In this document: positions 34,801 to 47,286 of the stretch, one piece after another | How the letters are laid out: each line of letters starts with the position of its first letter | Position numbering within the stretch: position 1 is the first letter of the stretch | Made by a program: the position numbers and the translations under genes | Notes under the pieces: generated by a model | Databases searched by the model: none | What the model saw: only the letters and a program-made list of their open reading frames with translations | Told to the model about the DNA's origin: nothing | NCBI RefSeq assembly: GCF_000003815.2 | Contig: NC_049982.1 | Span: 29,072,377 to 29,136,376 of the forward strand | Reading direction: 5' to 3' | Source: Branchiostoma floridae | Taxonomy: Eukaryota; Chordata; Leptocardii; Amphioxiformes; Branchiostomatidae | Length of the DNA: 64,000 nt

Positions 34801-37047
34801 ATTTATCTGCCATCAGAGAAAAGAAGCTAAAAAAACGGACGTTCTGCTGTAGTGCCAGAGAAGACTGTCAGGAGGCGCATTATCAACATTGATCTAGCCT
34901 CCATAGCAGGCTCTCCGGGTCTTTTTCCGTCTTTTTTGGCTTTTGCTGACCATTTCTTTGTACAAGCGACCCTGTGTGAAACAAATGGCCAGCAAAGGCG
35001 TATGATGAGCCAGAAAAAGGCGAAAAAAAAGGCACAGAGAACCTGCCGTGGAGGCTAAAATTGATCTCTGTTTGTCTCCCGAAGACCTGCCATGATACCA
35101 AATATCGTCATATAATCCAACCAAATGTATTCTGTGTTTCTTAGCGTCTCACACACAGAGACAGAAAGACAAAAAAAGTCACTACACCCCCATTTTTCAT
35201 GGGGGTAATTAGTATGGGACAAAATATCACATCATTTTCAACGCAGAAGCATACTATGCTATAAGATTCAAACCCAAAGTCAGACACATAGCAACTCTAG
35301 ATGTAGGGCTTTTCTACCAGAAGACGACGAGAAATGTGAACTGATACCTAGACCCTCTAAACATATTCCTCCCTTTTTTGCCGTGCACTTCCATGCAGAA
35401 AAACTAAGACGTTACCTGTCTCTTTCTCAGCCCTTGAGTCCCTGACCATAATGTCCACCTGGATGAGCCGGAGTGGGTAGAGGTTGGGCCCTCTGTCTTT
35501 AGGTTTCATTGTCTCCAAAAGCCTGCCGAACGCTTCCGCATCGGACGCATCTGGGGAAATGGGCGGATCGGGAATAGCGATCGCCGCCTTCCACACTGGA
35601 GACCCCGCCAGGCTGGGCACGTCCGCTTCTGTCGCCTCGGTGAACAGCAGTTTAAAAGCGACCGTACCCTCTGGGAATTTCACGTTGCCGGTGAGGGTTG
35701 GCTCCCACGGCTTCTCCCAGAACTTCCCGATGGTGTAGGCGCCGTAAGAGTTGTAGAAACCAACAGCCCATGTCTGTTCCTAAGGAAAAACGGATACAGC
35801 AAAGATAAACCCTGAAAACCATTTCACACTTAATTCGAATCACAGCCAGTTCACCTAGACCTGTTTTCAATTCGGGGCATGATTGCCTAATTTGCATAAT
35901 TTTGCATACAGAGGCATAGAACCGTGCTGTGCCATCTGGACTATAGAACAATATACTCGTACCTTGAAATGATCAGAAGACATTAAACTACGGTAACCAT
36001 TCTATGATACCAGGCTTATTATGTACAGGGTGGGGTACGAATCGATTTTCAAGTTTCTCTTCTTGGACTATAAGTATCAAGCCCAGGCACAAGGTGTCTT
36101 GACTTGTATGGGTCCGTTTGCCATGCCGCGATATGAATTGTTGCATATTCAACTTAAGAACTTGTATTAAAAGTAAACTACGCCGGGAGGTATCGGAACA
36201 GCGACAACTTTCTCCCAATTTCACGCCGAAATATCTGTCGTCTGGGCGGCAAAACAAACCATGTCAAGGTACGAGCTCAGAGCTAGTTAGATGTTACCTA
36301 TCTCATAAGTTGCCCAGATGCTTGAGGTAAACAGAAATCCTACAAACAACAGGAACAATGTCTACTTCATTTAAGATAGGATGTTCCCGTCTTCTTTTAA
36401 ATTACTCAAAGGTTAAGAAAAGGTTATGATAGTATGGGCACCGCCCACCGCCCTGTTGTGTACACGCACACAGTAAAGCCGTCCCGACATCGCGACATAC
36501 AAGGCGACATTCGAAGTGTAAAGTGGGCCTAATAAAGGATTGTAGTCAAAACATATGTGAATTAATGCCTTACCCATCGTTTCTGAGTGTCGGCGATGTA
36601 CCCAGCGTTGGCAGGCCTCTCCATAGTTAAGCCATGGATAGGTTCCCGCCCCGATTGTCGGTAGGCCATCCACGGGGCGTTGTACCACGGACGCACCTTG
36701 TTTTTATCCACACGAAAATCGCACTCGGTGTTTCCCTCAAAGCAGTAGTTGAGGACGGTCCACAGGTACTTCTCAGGCTCCGTCTTGAAGTCGATCTTCA
36801 TCCAGGGGAGTTCCTTGTGGTCCTCCCCGGGCAAGGCGCTGGGGTACTCAGAACTCAGTTTGAACAGTTCCCCTCTGTAGTTCCCCGGGGCGTTGTTGTA
36901 GGACGGTTTGAAGGCTTGATTTCGGGCATCCACCTGCCACGATGTAAGGGCTGACACCTTCCTGCCTCGGTAGATCACGCCCCCTATCCCAGCCGCACCG
37001 GCCGCAGCAGCAACGGCGACCACACGGGACCATTTTGTGGCTAACAT
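31872..37047 (-). CDS. Bacterial-type cytochrome c-family protein with one CxxCH motif (4 exons, 438 aa)
   Basis: Exons on the minus strand: 37047-36574, 35779-35416, 33286-33092, 32155-31872; the 1317 nt are in frame with GT/AG borders. An N-terminal hydrophobic segment (about residues 9-25), then an Arg/Lys cluster, suggests a membrane anchor or mitochondrial entry signal. Residues 155-170 include WEQTWAVGFYNSYGAYTIG; later come LRLIQVDIMVRDSRA, GWVFGTFMYHKD, RRLVPLCLQWGNDPDL and the haem c site CASCH (367-371), followed by a Lys/Pro-rich end. From memory this order (IHGLT.ER, TWAVGFYN, LIQVD..VRD, GWVFGTF, WGNDP, CLSCHSTA) matches uncharacterised bacterial cytochrome proteins and no standard animal cytochrome. 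The role is presumably electron transfer; partner unknown. A second copy's last exon is at 737-1020. Confidence 0.85.
32229..32378 (-). mobile_element. LINE fragment (partner of 513-662)
   Basis: Inverted copy of the CR1-like carboxy-terminal fragment, with the same TGA in the WNSL position. It lies in intron 3 of the cytochrome-like gene just before the last exon. Confidence 0.6.
32848..32935. repeat. CA-rich microsatellite in intron 3 of the cytochrome-like gene
   Basis: A CACACA tract with interruptions. It is the partner of the GT tract at the window start and close to the outer limit of the visible X/X' duplication. Confidence 0.85.
33650..34140 (+). repeat. Octamer-type interspersed repeat ending in an ACAG array
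   Basis: Related to the element at 2790-4142: it has an ATTTGCATAATTTGCATATC block, a CTGCAAGGGGGCCCCAAC block, and a CCAAATATCAGTACAATCCATCC block. It ends in a tract of ACAG tetramers at about 34102-34135. It lies in intron 2 of the cytochrome-like gene. A further relative is at about 34800-35205. Confidence 0.55.
34800..35205 (+). repeat. Diverged octamer-type interspersed repeat in intron 2 of the cytochrome-like gene
   Basis: Shares the TTCTGCTGTAGTGCC ... GGCGCATTATC and ACCAAATATCGTCATATAATC blocks with 33650-34140 and ends in CACACACAGAGACAGAAAG and a TTTTTCATGGGGGT tail. Part of its middle (about 34895-35060) is an imperfect inverted repeat around TGGC/GCCA-rich sequence. Confidence 0.5.
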
Positions 37048-39090
37048 GGTCAGGATCAATGTGACAATGCCGCAGTGTAGGAAAGACTGTCTAGTACGTA
37101 CCGAGCAATGTCTAGACAAAAATGTCAACCCACCTTAGGGCACATACTTCACCCCACTCCCACTCGCCAGAGGGGGGTAAAGATCTTCACCTATTTAGCA
37201 TAATGTTGCATAAGTCGGCAATACATACCTGTGTTCTTTACTAAAACTGTCTGGTCAAACACTTACGTATGCATGCACGCGGAAAAGATGGAATTACCCA
37301 TCTAATAATGATGCTTTGTGACGTTTATATGTGCGAGGGTAGGATTGCTATCTATTGTATCCACAGGATTTAAGGACATATATGGACGCCATAACTGCTA
37401 CAGTGATAATTGTGCAATGAGACATGATAATTGTTCAGACATGGCTCTGTTGTCGTACGTGTCGAAGAAAAAAAATGATCTACTTGAGTCAATCAAATTA
37501 GTACCATTCTGGTCAACATGGCAGAAACGATCGCAATTGTGTATTCTGTAGAAATGCAGAGTTTTATTGCAGACAATAATTTGCTATAGTCACAGCCAAG
37601 GACAGTCAGAATGACAAATTGGGGCGCGGTCACAGAGGTCGTGCGATCGTCGCACGATTTTGATGCGGTAGTATTTTCCAGACTGTGAAAGAACCAATCA
37701 CCGACATGGATCCAAGACAGCCTTTTGTGTAGAAAGGCAGCTGTACTCTGAAGGAAGCATGCATGGCTGTCCCATAAAACGCCCGAATTCGAAGTTAGCA
37801 ACCCTACGACGACCACAAGACCTGTGTGACCGTGACATCAGTAGCCGTAAGCTATTAAGATGACTTGGCAAACAAAAGAATACTTGTCCCCCAATAACCT
37901 CTTAAAACATTTCCGTCTCAAGTCACTCCGTTACCAAGCAACGCCTCGATAAACGTCGCTCACATTTTTTAAGATGAGAAGCGCCACCTACCTGTCTTGA
38001 GCAAAAGTACAGTTTTTTTAAAAAGAATTTTAATTGCTATTTTGACGTGTCGGAGCAGTATTTAGATGTGCTTGCTTTACACCTTGGGTTACAGTAATCT
38101 GTACATCTTGTTTTCATCTAAACCGGAACAGAATGAAAGAAAATTAGAAATAGCTTTTTTCGATACTCAACCACTTGTGTATGCTGCATGAAGAAAGGGG
38201 TAGTAACTGTACGGACATATAAGTCACGCCTCTACAATTCCCAAAGTAGCTACCCACGTTTAGAAAAGAAAGAGAAATGCTGCTGATAGTCCAGGTAGTG
38301 CGCTGTAGAAGTCAGTCTAAAGAAGGGATGGGGAATGTCAAGAAGCATGTAAAACATAGATATAAGTAAAACATAGCATAGCTTATCATTCTCTCTGTAA
38401 GTAACTTACTTCATTTAGCCCCAATGGGACATGAATATGCAATAAACTTCATTGTCATTGTCATTGTTAAACATCTCTTCCGTTTCCTCGCCTCTGGGCG
38501 ATGGGAAAACAACATCTTCAAGCATTCTAACTTTCCTCGCTCACTGTACCTCCATTCATTTTTCTTTCTCGAGGCCTAGGGGAACTGAAACGTGCGTATC
38601 CATTTGTTTTTATTTGTTTATTTGATAATCTTGTAGAGTAGACCCTTCGATTACAAAAAAAGATATACACACGGCTTGGATACAACGTCTTTTTTATTCC
38701 TCGTTGCTTCATTCCTTGCCACTAGTTAGAATATCCTCCATATCCTCGGTTGACACTTGACAGACAAGTGTTAGCGCGGGGGGGGGGGCATTTCAGAAAG
38801 TTAGAATGTTAGAAAAAAACCGTCACCTGGTTAACCTAGTTAATCACTCTAGCCACCTAATGTGATATATAATAGTTGATCAAATTCCTACATTTGTTTG
38901 CTACACAATATATCATCACTTAGGACTAAAGATTATAACTTTGGAAATATCAAATCTCTATAATTTCTAAACTAAAACTACAAATGAAAGGGTCTTTTTC
39001 AGACTCTATCTGGCTACAACTCAGAAAGTGGACATTTTCGTCATCTACCCCCTTTTCAAAACGCCATATCGATAACCATACAATGATAGT
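37048..39090. other. Spacer between the cytochrome-like gene and copy C, no gene seen
   Basis: About 2 kb that should hold the 5' region of the cytochrome-like gene and the 3' flank of copy C. No conserved frame is recognised. A probable retroposon 3' tail ends at about 38465 (GCAATAAACTTCATTGTCAT followed by TTGTCATTG repeats), and a G-run is at about 38779-38788. The sequence is single copy within the window, except for the last about 50 bp, which resemble the 3' flank of copy A more than that of B. Confidence 0.55.
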
Positions 39091-42000
39091 TTAAGCATCA
39101 CAACGAAGTAACTCCCAAATATACAGACGTTTCTCTTGGATCAAAGAGAAGCAAAGATCAACATGCTCAATGTGGGTCCTGAAGCACAGGACACAGACAC
39201 GCAGGTAAAACTGATCGGAAAGTACGGCGGGCGTCATGAAGATTTTCCCGTCAGAATTCAGGCCGTCCAAGAGCTGCTGGTTGAAGTTGTTGATGTTGAC
39301 GCCAGGTGGCGCTGTAGCACGGAACAGGACCACGGACAGTTCCGGCTCCAGTGGTAGCTCGAACTGACCCGTTCCTGTGCGGAGAACAAGTGCGTGATTT
39401 TATTGACGAAGAATAAGAGCAATATAATAAAATCTAAATCATGATTCATATAATTTAAAACAACCAGCAGAGATGGCTGAAGGCGTGAGATATTGATAAA
39501 CATAATCGCACAGCAATCAAAATTCTTTCCAGAAAACGCCCTGGAAACCCATGCTAGAAATAATAATAATGCATTGACGGAAGTGGGAAGTTTCATATTA
39601 CCTTTTAGTTTCCCGTAGAAGTACCGTGCCAGGAGAAGTTTCTCTTTCAGTGCCTCACGGAAAACCCCAACACCAAACATTTTCAGTGGAAGCCACATCT
39701 GTGCACCTCTGTTGAGAACAGGTAAAGAACATAACAGTCGATACTTCGCAAGGAGGAAGAGCAATACAGTTTAGTTTGACTGGTGCAGTAGCCTAGGAGG
39801 TAGAGTACTTACTCTACAGGACAAGGAACACCAATGGCAGACTGTATAAATATTGCAAGTTCAATATGCTATTGTGTAAAAATATGCAAGTTCAGGGTGT
39901 CATAGTCTCCGTGAACAATCCAGCTCATACTTACCCCATACAGTTGCGTGCTATCTCAAATGTCTGATTTAACAAAGGAAAATTTTGACTCGGGCGGCAG
40001 TACTAACAAAATGCCGCCATCTTGGTTCATGATGACGTAAATTTAGAGACAGACCACTTCAAAGTAGGGGTCTGCACAGGCCTACAAAATGAACCAAAAC
40101 CTTGTTTAAAGAAACAAAAAAAAAAAATTTGAACGTCTGCACCCTGCACTGTCTCATCAATATGAATCTTTAAAATATATTTTCCATGAAAAGGGCTTCT
40201 ATAAGTATGGAATCAAACTTGACCACCTGCGTGGATAAGTGGCCATTGCCCTGCATTCTGGAGGTCCCGAGGTCAAATACTAGCCGAGTACGGCAAAGCC
40301 CGTATAGCACTTATTACTCCTCCTCTTTAGCATTTATAAGAATAAGTATGGTACATAATATGCACACACAACTAATTATAACAATTGCCTAACTCCCTGC
40401 TGCAGGGCCAGAACTGTGTAGCCCAAGAAGGCTTTAAAAGTGATCTGTACACAACAAAAGAGGAGGAATAATATATTGTAACCTATGTTGTTCTAAACTT
40501 TAGTAGAGATCCGTTTCCAACGTAATTTCCAATGCTGATGATTTAAAGACTTGTTGAATGAACGGCTGTGTTTGGTGAAGAAAATATGCATGGCTATGAA
40601 GGAGCAAAAGAGTCAACAATTGTTTTCATCACTTTCCCATAACTATCGTAGGGTGGAATTTGTTATCATCAAGAACAGTAGGGGCATTTTCTCTGGATAG
40701 TTTAGAGAACGCTTGCAGATAGATGTGCAAAAGCTAGGTGTGACAGGTCGTTCAGTGTAACATACTAGTAACCAGCTGCTGCCGCGCCGCGTGGTTGCGA
40801 AGCTGGTGTGTTACGCCGAAGGGTGGTTATGCCGGCTATGTAGATACAGATACAGAAGCTTGTGTGTTACGCCGAAGGGCGGTTAGACCGGCTATATAGA
40901 TACAGATGCAGAAAGATACAGTTACCTGAATGGCCTGGTGAGTTCAAAAGATAGTTCGGATGGATTCAGATGTTCAGCTGTGAACACTTGACATCCCTTG
41001 AAGCAGCTGGGAGTCTGCTCCATAGAACAACACTGCCGGAGCTTCTCTCCATCTCTCACCACCAGAACACTAACACCATATGATACAAACAACCCTAAAA
41101 TGAGGAGGATAAGTAAATACATTTTTAGAAAATTAGGAGAAAAATATCGTGTATGAAAATAGCATTTTGCAGCATGACACTGCTTGCTCACGTCCGTCGT
41201 AGGCAGCCACGTAATTAACTCCGATGTACATGTACAATTTCAGCCATTCAGCCATGCTGTTGCAAGAGGGACAGAATCAAATGTTCTCCAACAGCCTCCA
41301 TAATCTGCGCCAGACAGCTAATAAAGTGTGTATGTTATATGACAGACTGCCGAAAATGGCCCCACTTAGGTCCCTAGAAAAGAATACGACTCACATTTTG
41401 TATAAACCAAACATTTTTATACGCACCCCTGACTGATGGTTGGTTGACCTATGTTCTCTCAAAGATTATGTCATCTCGGAGATTCGAAGTGAAATAAGAA
41501 AAAATTCCTCCTCCATACATACGCACCTTTGTGTGGATTAACCACGATTGAATCGCTCCGCTCCACACCAACAAACAGCTGTTTTATTTCGTCACAGAGA
41601 GCGAAGAATCCTCCATACGCGGCATCAACGTGGAGCCAGAGTTGGTGACGGTCACACACATCAGCGATGTCGTTCACAGGGTCCACACTTCCGGTCAGCG
41701 TGGTGCCCAAAGTTGCCGCAACCAGGAAGGGCAACAAACCGGCCTGGGGAGGGAATTGACAACATCTTGCAATGATGTCTAAAGAGATCACAAAACGCTG
41801 AACCATCGGAAAATCACTCTGAATCATGGTAGATAATGTAGAAATAGCATAATTTTCTTGTTTCTGCATCACTTCAGGACAGTCACAAGACGCAAATGAT
41901 TGAATGATAGATAAACTTCGTATATAATGGGCCAGTCCTCTGGCCTTCATCAGTATACATGTACTCGTAACTTATGACACGCCTGCTAAGAATACGTGAC

Positions 42001-45000
42001 CTCACAGAATTATGACGTCAGCAATGGGTCAAATGTGGCTGGAAGTGGACATCGCCCCCCTTCCCGATGCAATGATGGTTGGCGGGAACCTTTTAGCGTC
42101 CCCGTGAAACATGGAATGCTCGTAAACATAAAAGCCTAGATTGGGGTAAAGTTGAAATAATTGTGCTTTCTGTCGCTTTTAACTTAACCCTATCTGTACC
42201 GGGGAGGGGGATAAAAGTGCCTGTGCCAACTTTGACGTCGAACGAACGACGTGTGCTAGGACTACGAAACTTAGTGACTTTTCCGAGAATATTGTTGGCA
42301 ACAATTCTGCGAAATATATTAGATTTTTCTTGTTACCATGGCAACGGGTTCCTGACAGGCATATTTTGCCAAATTTCAGTTTAAAATATGAGATTTCATG
42401 ATTTTATTGCTAGATCACACTTGTTTATCTATATCATTAACATCCCGTGTGTATAATGAAATATTCATAATTTATGCTAATTTGATGACGTCATGAGTCA
42501 AAATCCAAGATGGCGGACAATGCCAATAGCAACGGTAAAGACATGTTATTTTTACTCAAATTCCTTCAAAATCTTTTTTTTTTATTTACAAAAAAACATT
42601 CAATTGAACCTTTCTAGTTCAGTCCTTTTGGATTTGGGGGTTATATATAGAAAAAAACTTATTCTAGAAAATTCACGCCTGTCGATCCAAGATACGGACA
42701 AATGATGTCATTTTCTGACGTCATTTAGGCGTCGGTGTCGTCCTCATTGGCAACAAAGTACTTGGCAGACTTAAATACCAATAAGGTACTAAGTAACCTT
42801 CATAGTCAATGTTTTGTCTAATGTTTTGTATAGCGGAAATTCCATATTTAGACGGTTTTAGCCCAAAATATGACATTATGACGTCATAATTACGTCATGT
42901 TACGTCATAACGATACCAAATTACAGAAAATATAAAACTTTACCAGGACATCATTCCCTTGGGGATCGTAACCCAAGCCGTTTCGAAATTACGAAGGGGG
43001 GTCAAAAGACACCCTCTTGCCCCAGGAATCCAAAAAAAAACGGTCTAGAAAACGGTCGAAAGTATTTGTCTCAAAACTTGCAATCTTTGAACAATGCTTG
43101 AATCGAAGAGATAAACAAAATGTAAGAAACATGTCGAATCTTAAAAAAAATGTGAATCTTAAAAAAATACTTAAGTATAATTGGACTAGTCTTACTTCCT
43201 TATCTTTCTTGATCTTCTTCTCAAGAGCCGCTGCTGTCATTTTAAAAGACTGGTCCATTGGAAGTGTCTTCAGAATGGCTTCCCTCATTCCAACGGCTCG
43301 AAGTCCCTTCTCTAGAGCATAATGGGTGAGCTCGCTACAATAGATCACGCATCTAGATAGAAAAATTATAGACGTTACAAGTTTCATTATCTATCTACAG
43401 TTGTTGTGGTTTATTCTTAACCCTTATCATTGAAGTAAAAAGAAACACAGCAAACTTTCTACCATGTCGTTCCTTTGGAATAGATGAAAATCTCCCACCA
43501 CGACCGACGCGTTTGGATATCCCTTATTCTGATTGGTCAATTTCCTGTGCATTGCTCCTTCTGATTGGTTCTGGTGCCTGGTCTAACGGAAAAACAATTC
43601 CTGCTATTCTATGTGTTACGGCGTCGTAACCAACATGAGATGAAGCCTTCTGGTTGGTCGACGTCACCTGCAGGGCTATATGATAATCAGAAGAAAAGCA
43701 TTTTCCCATGAGAACCCAGCTGCTTTGAAATGTCAAACAAAAGCCCTGTCGTACCTGCCTGCAATCCACCAGCGTCAGCCAATCAGATAGTCCCACTCAG
43801 TATTGGAGAAAAAGTTATCGGCCAATCACGTTGCCTCTAGCTCTTGACCATATGTTGATTGGTAGACGACTGTCCAGCTGTGTATACGTAACGCAGCAGG
43901 AAGGACGGATCGCAGTCCGTTACGACAGGGTCTTTGTTTGACAGTTGCAAGCGGAGATTCTTGCTTGAGTGGATAAGTTAAACACAAATGTTACCTGTGG
44001 AAGTCTGCGGCTTTCAGCCTTTTGCTGTCCCGTGCGACCGCTAACGCTGTGAGAGTGGCGAGAGAAGCTCCTGATGAGATGTTCCCAGCGTGCCCTGCGG
44101 GGTACCCGAACAGGTCTGCCACCCATTTGATCAGCTTGTTCTCCATTTCAACAATTGCTGTGATCTTCCCATGGCCATGGACCCCTGGTTTGAAACATAC
44201 ATTGTTGTTATATTTTAGCCATACCATAGGTATGGTGAAATATATTCGTAATGTTTCTTCTTCTTCTTTCTTCCTCTCTCCTGTCAAATCTTCAAAACAG
44301 GGTATCTCCGTCATTCCTGGACCGAATGACTTGAAATTTGGCACAAGGATAGAGTGGGCCAATACCCCAGATGTTCTTTTTTTCATTTTCTTCATATCTG
44401 CCCCTGAAATGATTATATTGAGTTTTTTTGTCATTTTTAGACCAAAACGGTATATGTTGGACCCCTGTACCCTGGTTTTACAACCCAATGACCTGAAATT
44501 TGGCACAGAGGTGCCTTGATCATATGTCCACATAGATTAAATGACAGTTTTGGCATACAGTACAAAAAAATGCTTAATTTTGCGATTTCTGACCATCTTT
44601 TTTACAAAAAGGACACTTTTGGCTCCTGTACACTGGTTTTACAGTCAATTGACCGAAATTCCGGTACAGGGGTGCACTAGATATTCATTCAAATGACCCA
44701 TTGTATGATTTTTGGCTTGAACCACTTAAAAATGATTTTTTATTTTATTTTTTGTCGTTGACCCCATTTGGAGGCTTTCTCACTTGCAGAACTGTAAACT
44801 GTATGTCAATATAACTTGATTAGAAAGGTAACCAATCGCTTAGCCCAAGTCGATATCATGAGGAGGATTTGGCAGCCAATCACCGAGCCTGGTGTTAAAT
44901 GGAAACGTCCATTCTTACACGGAGTTTTTTTTTTTTCATTCATCTTTGGACTGCATAGTGATTATGTAGAGTCTTTCACTGGGTGCATTTTTAGACTAGT

Positions 45001-47086
45001 CTACTTTGCAATTTTATATGGGGTGTGGTGGAAGAGTCCATTCTTGCACGGAGGGGGTAGTTTGCCGTGGATGGACTTTCGCCCCACCTTGGCAAACTCC
45101 ATTTCCCGGCATTTAGAGAGCGCTTAACCAACTTTGAAACTAACCATCCAGCCCCCCTCCCCCTAAAATGAAAGCAAGCCCCGCTCGAAGTCTGCGAAGG
45201 AGACGAAACTTTTGAAGGCTAGTAGTAGGAAATCTCGCCTAATTTGAAATGGTCAGTCCCTAAATTAACGTCATCAGAAACGAAGATGACTGCATTCTTT
45301 AGAACTTCCACCGGTCAAGATTTTTTTTTTTTAAATCATACACACCAGTGTCGATTTGTATCGACACTGGTACCGGTGTCGATGCAAATCGACACCGTGG
45401 CCGGTGTCGATTCATTCTGACCAATCAGATGAGCGATGCACATCGGTCTGGCCGGAATCTGAGTGTTACGGCGTCATAACCAACGTGGAACGGATCCTTC
45501 TGATTGGTCCGCGGCGCCTGGCTATATGATAATACGTGTCTTACATGGGCGCGTTATTAATGAACCTGCTTGAAATATATTCATACATGTATGATTCATT
45601 CTTTGTTGAGCACATTTACCATTCATCATTTAAAAAAAATTCCCAACAACCTCTAGACATACAGTGTTTTTAAAACAATGACAAAATGCAGTTAGCCAAG
45701 CATCGCAACAGGCACTTTTTAGCTGCCACCAGTCAACCGCACAACTCAGAACCCAGGACTATGTACCTCCGACCTAGCGCGCGGCTGCAAAACTTTACCT
45801 GCTAATTTCTTCAGTTCCAAACAAACATTTACTAATGTAACTTTTGATATTAGTTCAGCTGGCTAAAAGGCTAAAACACGCGTCCATATGCAGCCTTTTA
45901 GACTACACACTCGGAGTAATACATCAATGAGACGATCGAGAAGACATACCTGAGTATGTAGCCATTGTGGCCGGAATGTAGGCTCCCAAGGATGCGGGAT
46001 ATGTTCCACCGCCGCCCGAAACATATCCAAAGAATGTCGGATGGCCTGGGTTCGTCCCGGCATTCACCAAGTGGGCATTGAAGTCTTGCAACACCAGGTC
46101 TGTGCAGATACAATGGAATCAAAGGTGAAGCCTACGAAAGCTGTGGCAACTGTTAAGAATTTTACTGACGCGAAAAAGAGTGAAGCCTCTTTGGTAATCA
46201 AACAATATAGGATAATATAATTCTACTACATGCAGGGCCTCTTGATCTTGCTTGCAGTATCATAATATGTTAAGGTGGGTGAGTACATATTCAAGTCCGT
46301 ATGTGGTCCGTATGGAAGTTTTAGCCTTTACCAGCCTCCACACGGAAAAATAGTAGAAATTAGACAAATATAAACAGACAACATACCAAACTTGCCATGG
46401 TCGCAAACCATATTCCTCGACCAGCTAACTCGTTTGGCGTGTTATGCGTCAGTGTTTTTTTTACAATTTCTACAATTTTTCCAGCGACTTGTTGGGCCTG
46501 GTACGTAGAGGCTAAAAATTCCATACGGACCTCGTACGGACTTGAATATGCACGAACGCGAGATCCACCCTTATAGACTGATAACTAACCTTACAATAAG
46601 TTAAGTTCTTTGTCTTCATTGTTAAATGCTTTAAACAAGATAAAAGAAACATGCTTTTGGGCAAAACTTTGATCATATTGTTACGTAAATCTATCAATTG
46701 ACCAAGGTTAGCAGAAGCGTGGTTAGTTAGTTATTTTGGTCAGATACTCACGAAAAGAAATCTTTCTGCACACCGATATGTTGTCTGCTTATTGTATGAA
46801 CGAATTTACATTCATTGAATTTGACAATCAAAGTTCGCAATTTACCATGTTCACTTGGTTCTTCTTTGATCTCGTCAACAGCTGGAAGACTTCCCTGGTC
46901 CGATGTCTTGACCGGTCCCCAGGTCAGGTTTCTGATGTTGTCATCATACGTGTTGACCATCTCCATGGTCCTACTGGTCATCTTTTCCCGCTCCACCTGT
47001 GGAACCTCTAAAACAGAGGTTTTCACCTTCAGGCCCAGCAAGGTCTGATGAAGGTGGTCTTCTTGGGTTTGTTGCATCTTCTCCAT
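39091..47086 (-). CDS. PLP-dependent group II decarboxylase, copy C (8 exons, 504 aa, inverted twin of B)
   Basis: Exons on the minus strand: 47086-46846, 46099-45950, 44184-43995, 43352-43196, 41743-41527, 41094-40926, 39708-39602, 39374-39091; the 1515 nt are in frame and every exon has the same length as in B. The catalytic set (HVDAAYGG, NPHKG, Lys318) is complete. The cofactor-phosphate region reads SSGASLATLTA where A, B and D have SSGGSLATLTA, and RDSKRLKAADF where they have RDSRELKAADF. Exon 6 is identical in protein to B. The 3' flank just after the stop resembles that of A. The first coding exon's acceptor abuts a piggyBac-like MITE remnant. Likely a recent twin of B that still makes protein; substrate unknown. 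Confidence 0.87.
39790..40270 (-). repeat. Interspersed repeat of the GATGGCGGC family in intron 6 of copy C
   Basis: Inverse of the repeat at 25430-25860 in copy B, with small indels including a different homopolymer length. Confidence 0.55.
42188..43052. mobile_element. piggyBac-type MITE, longer form, intron 4 of copy C
   Basis: Starts after TTAA at 42184-42187 with CCCTATCTGTACCGGGG. The other end is damaged: CGGTCTAG at 43041-43048 is followed by AAAACGG instead of GGGTTAA. It carries about 370 bp in the middle (about 42385-42760, including ATGACGTCATGAGTC and ACCAATAAGGTACTAAG) that the B copy lacks. Confidence 0.65.
43731..43943. mobile_element. MITE in intron 3 of copy C
   Basis: Inverse of the MITE at 22106-22318, with ends TGTCAAACAAAAGCCCTGTC and GACAGGGTCTTTGTTTGACA. 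Confidence 0.7.
44200..45190 (-). mobile_element. Repeat-rich non-autonomous element in intron 2 of copy C
   Basis: Inverse of the element in intron 2 of B (20700-21860). It has one fewer of the roughly 160-bp units than B, consistent with unit loss or gain since duplication. Confidence 0.6.
45347..45415. repeat. Cluster of GTGTCGAT palindromes in intron 2 of copy C
   Basis: Inverted partner of 20480-20556. The alternating GTGTCGAT/ATCGACAC pattern is preserved, with a few substitutions in the dyad arms. Confidence 0.7.
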
Positions 47087-47100
47087 TTCTTTTCTTACTG

Positions 47101-47286
47101 GCTGTAACAAACGGTTGCCATGGCAACACGAAGAAAAGGAAAATTCTTCATACTTTAAATTGTTTCCAACAAAATTTTAGGAAAACTCGCCAAATTTGGT
47201 GACTCTAGCGTACGCCGTTCTGTCGTCATGCGACATGAAAGTTTGGGCAGGCCTCAAAAGCACCCCCCCCGCTGAACAGGGTTACC
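47101..47286. mobile_element. piggyBac-like MITE remnant adjoining the first coding exon of copy C
   Basis: Resembles the right half of the MITE at 22969-23467: GTTGCCATGGCAACACGAA, a CCAACAAAATTTTAGG stretch, GCGTACGCCGTTCTGTCGTC, and an end near CAGGGTTA. The acceptor of the first coding exon (47102-47103) lies at its inner edge. Copy B keeps only the part nearest the exon (about 18780-18833). Confidence 0.5.

Noticed and set aside
38340-38470. A gene end with polyadenylation signal
   Set aside because: The AATAAA is followed by TTGTCATTG repeats, the usual end of a retroposon, and no coding exon precedes it.
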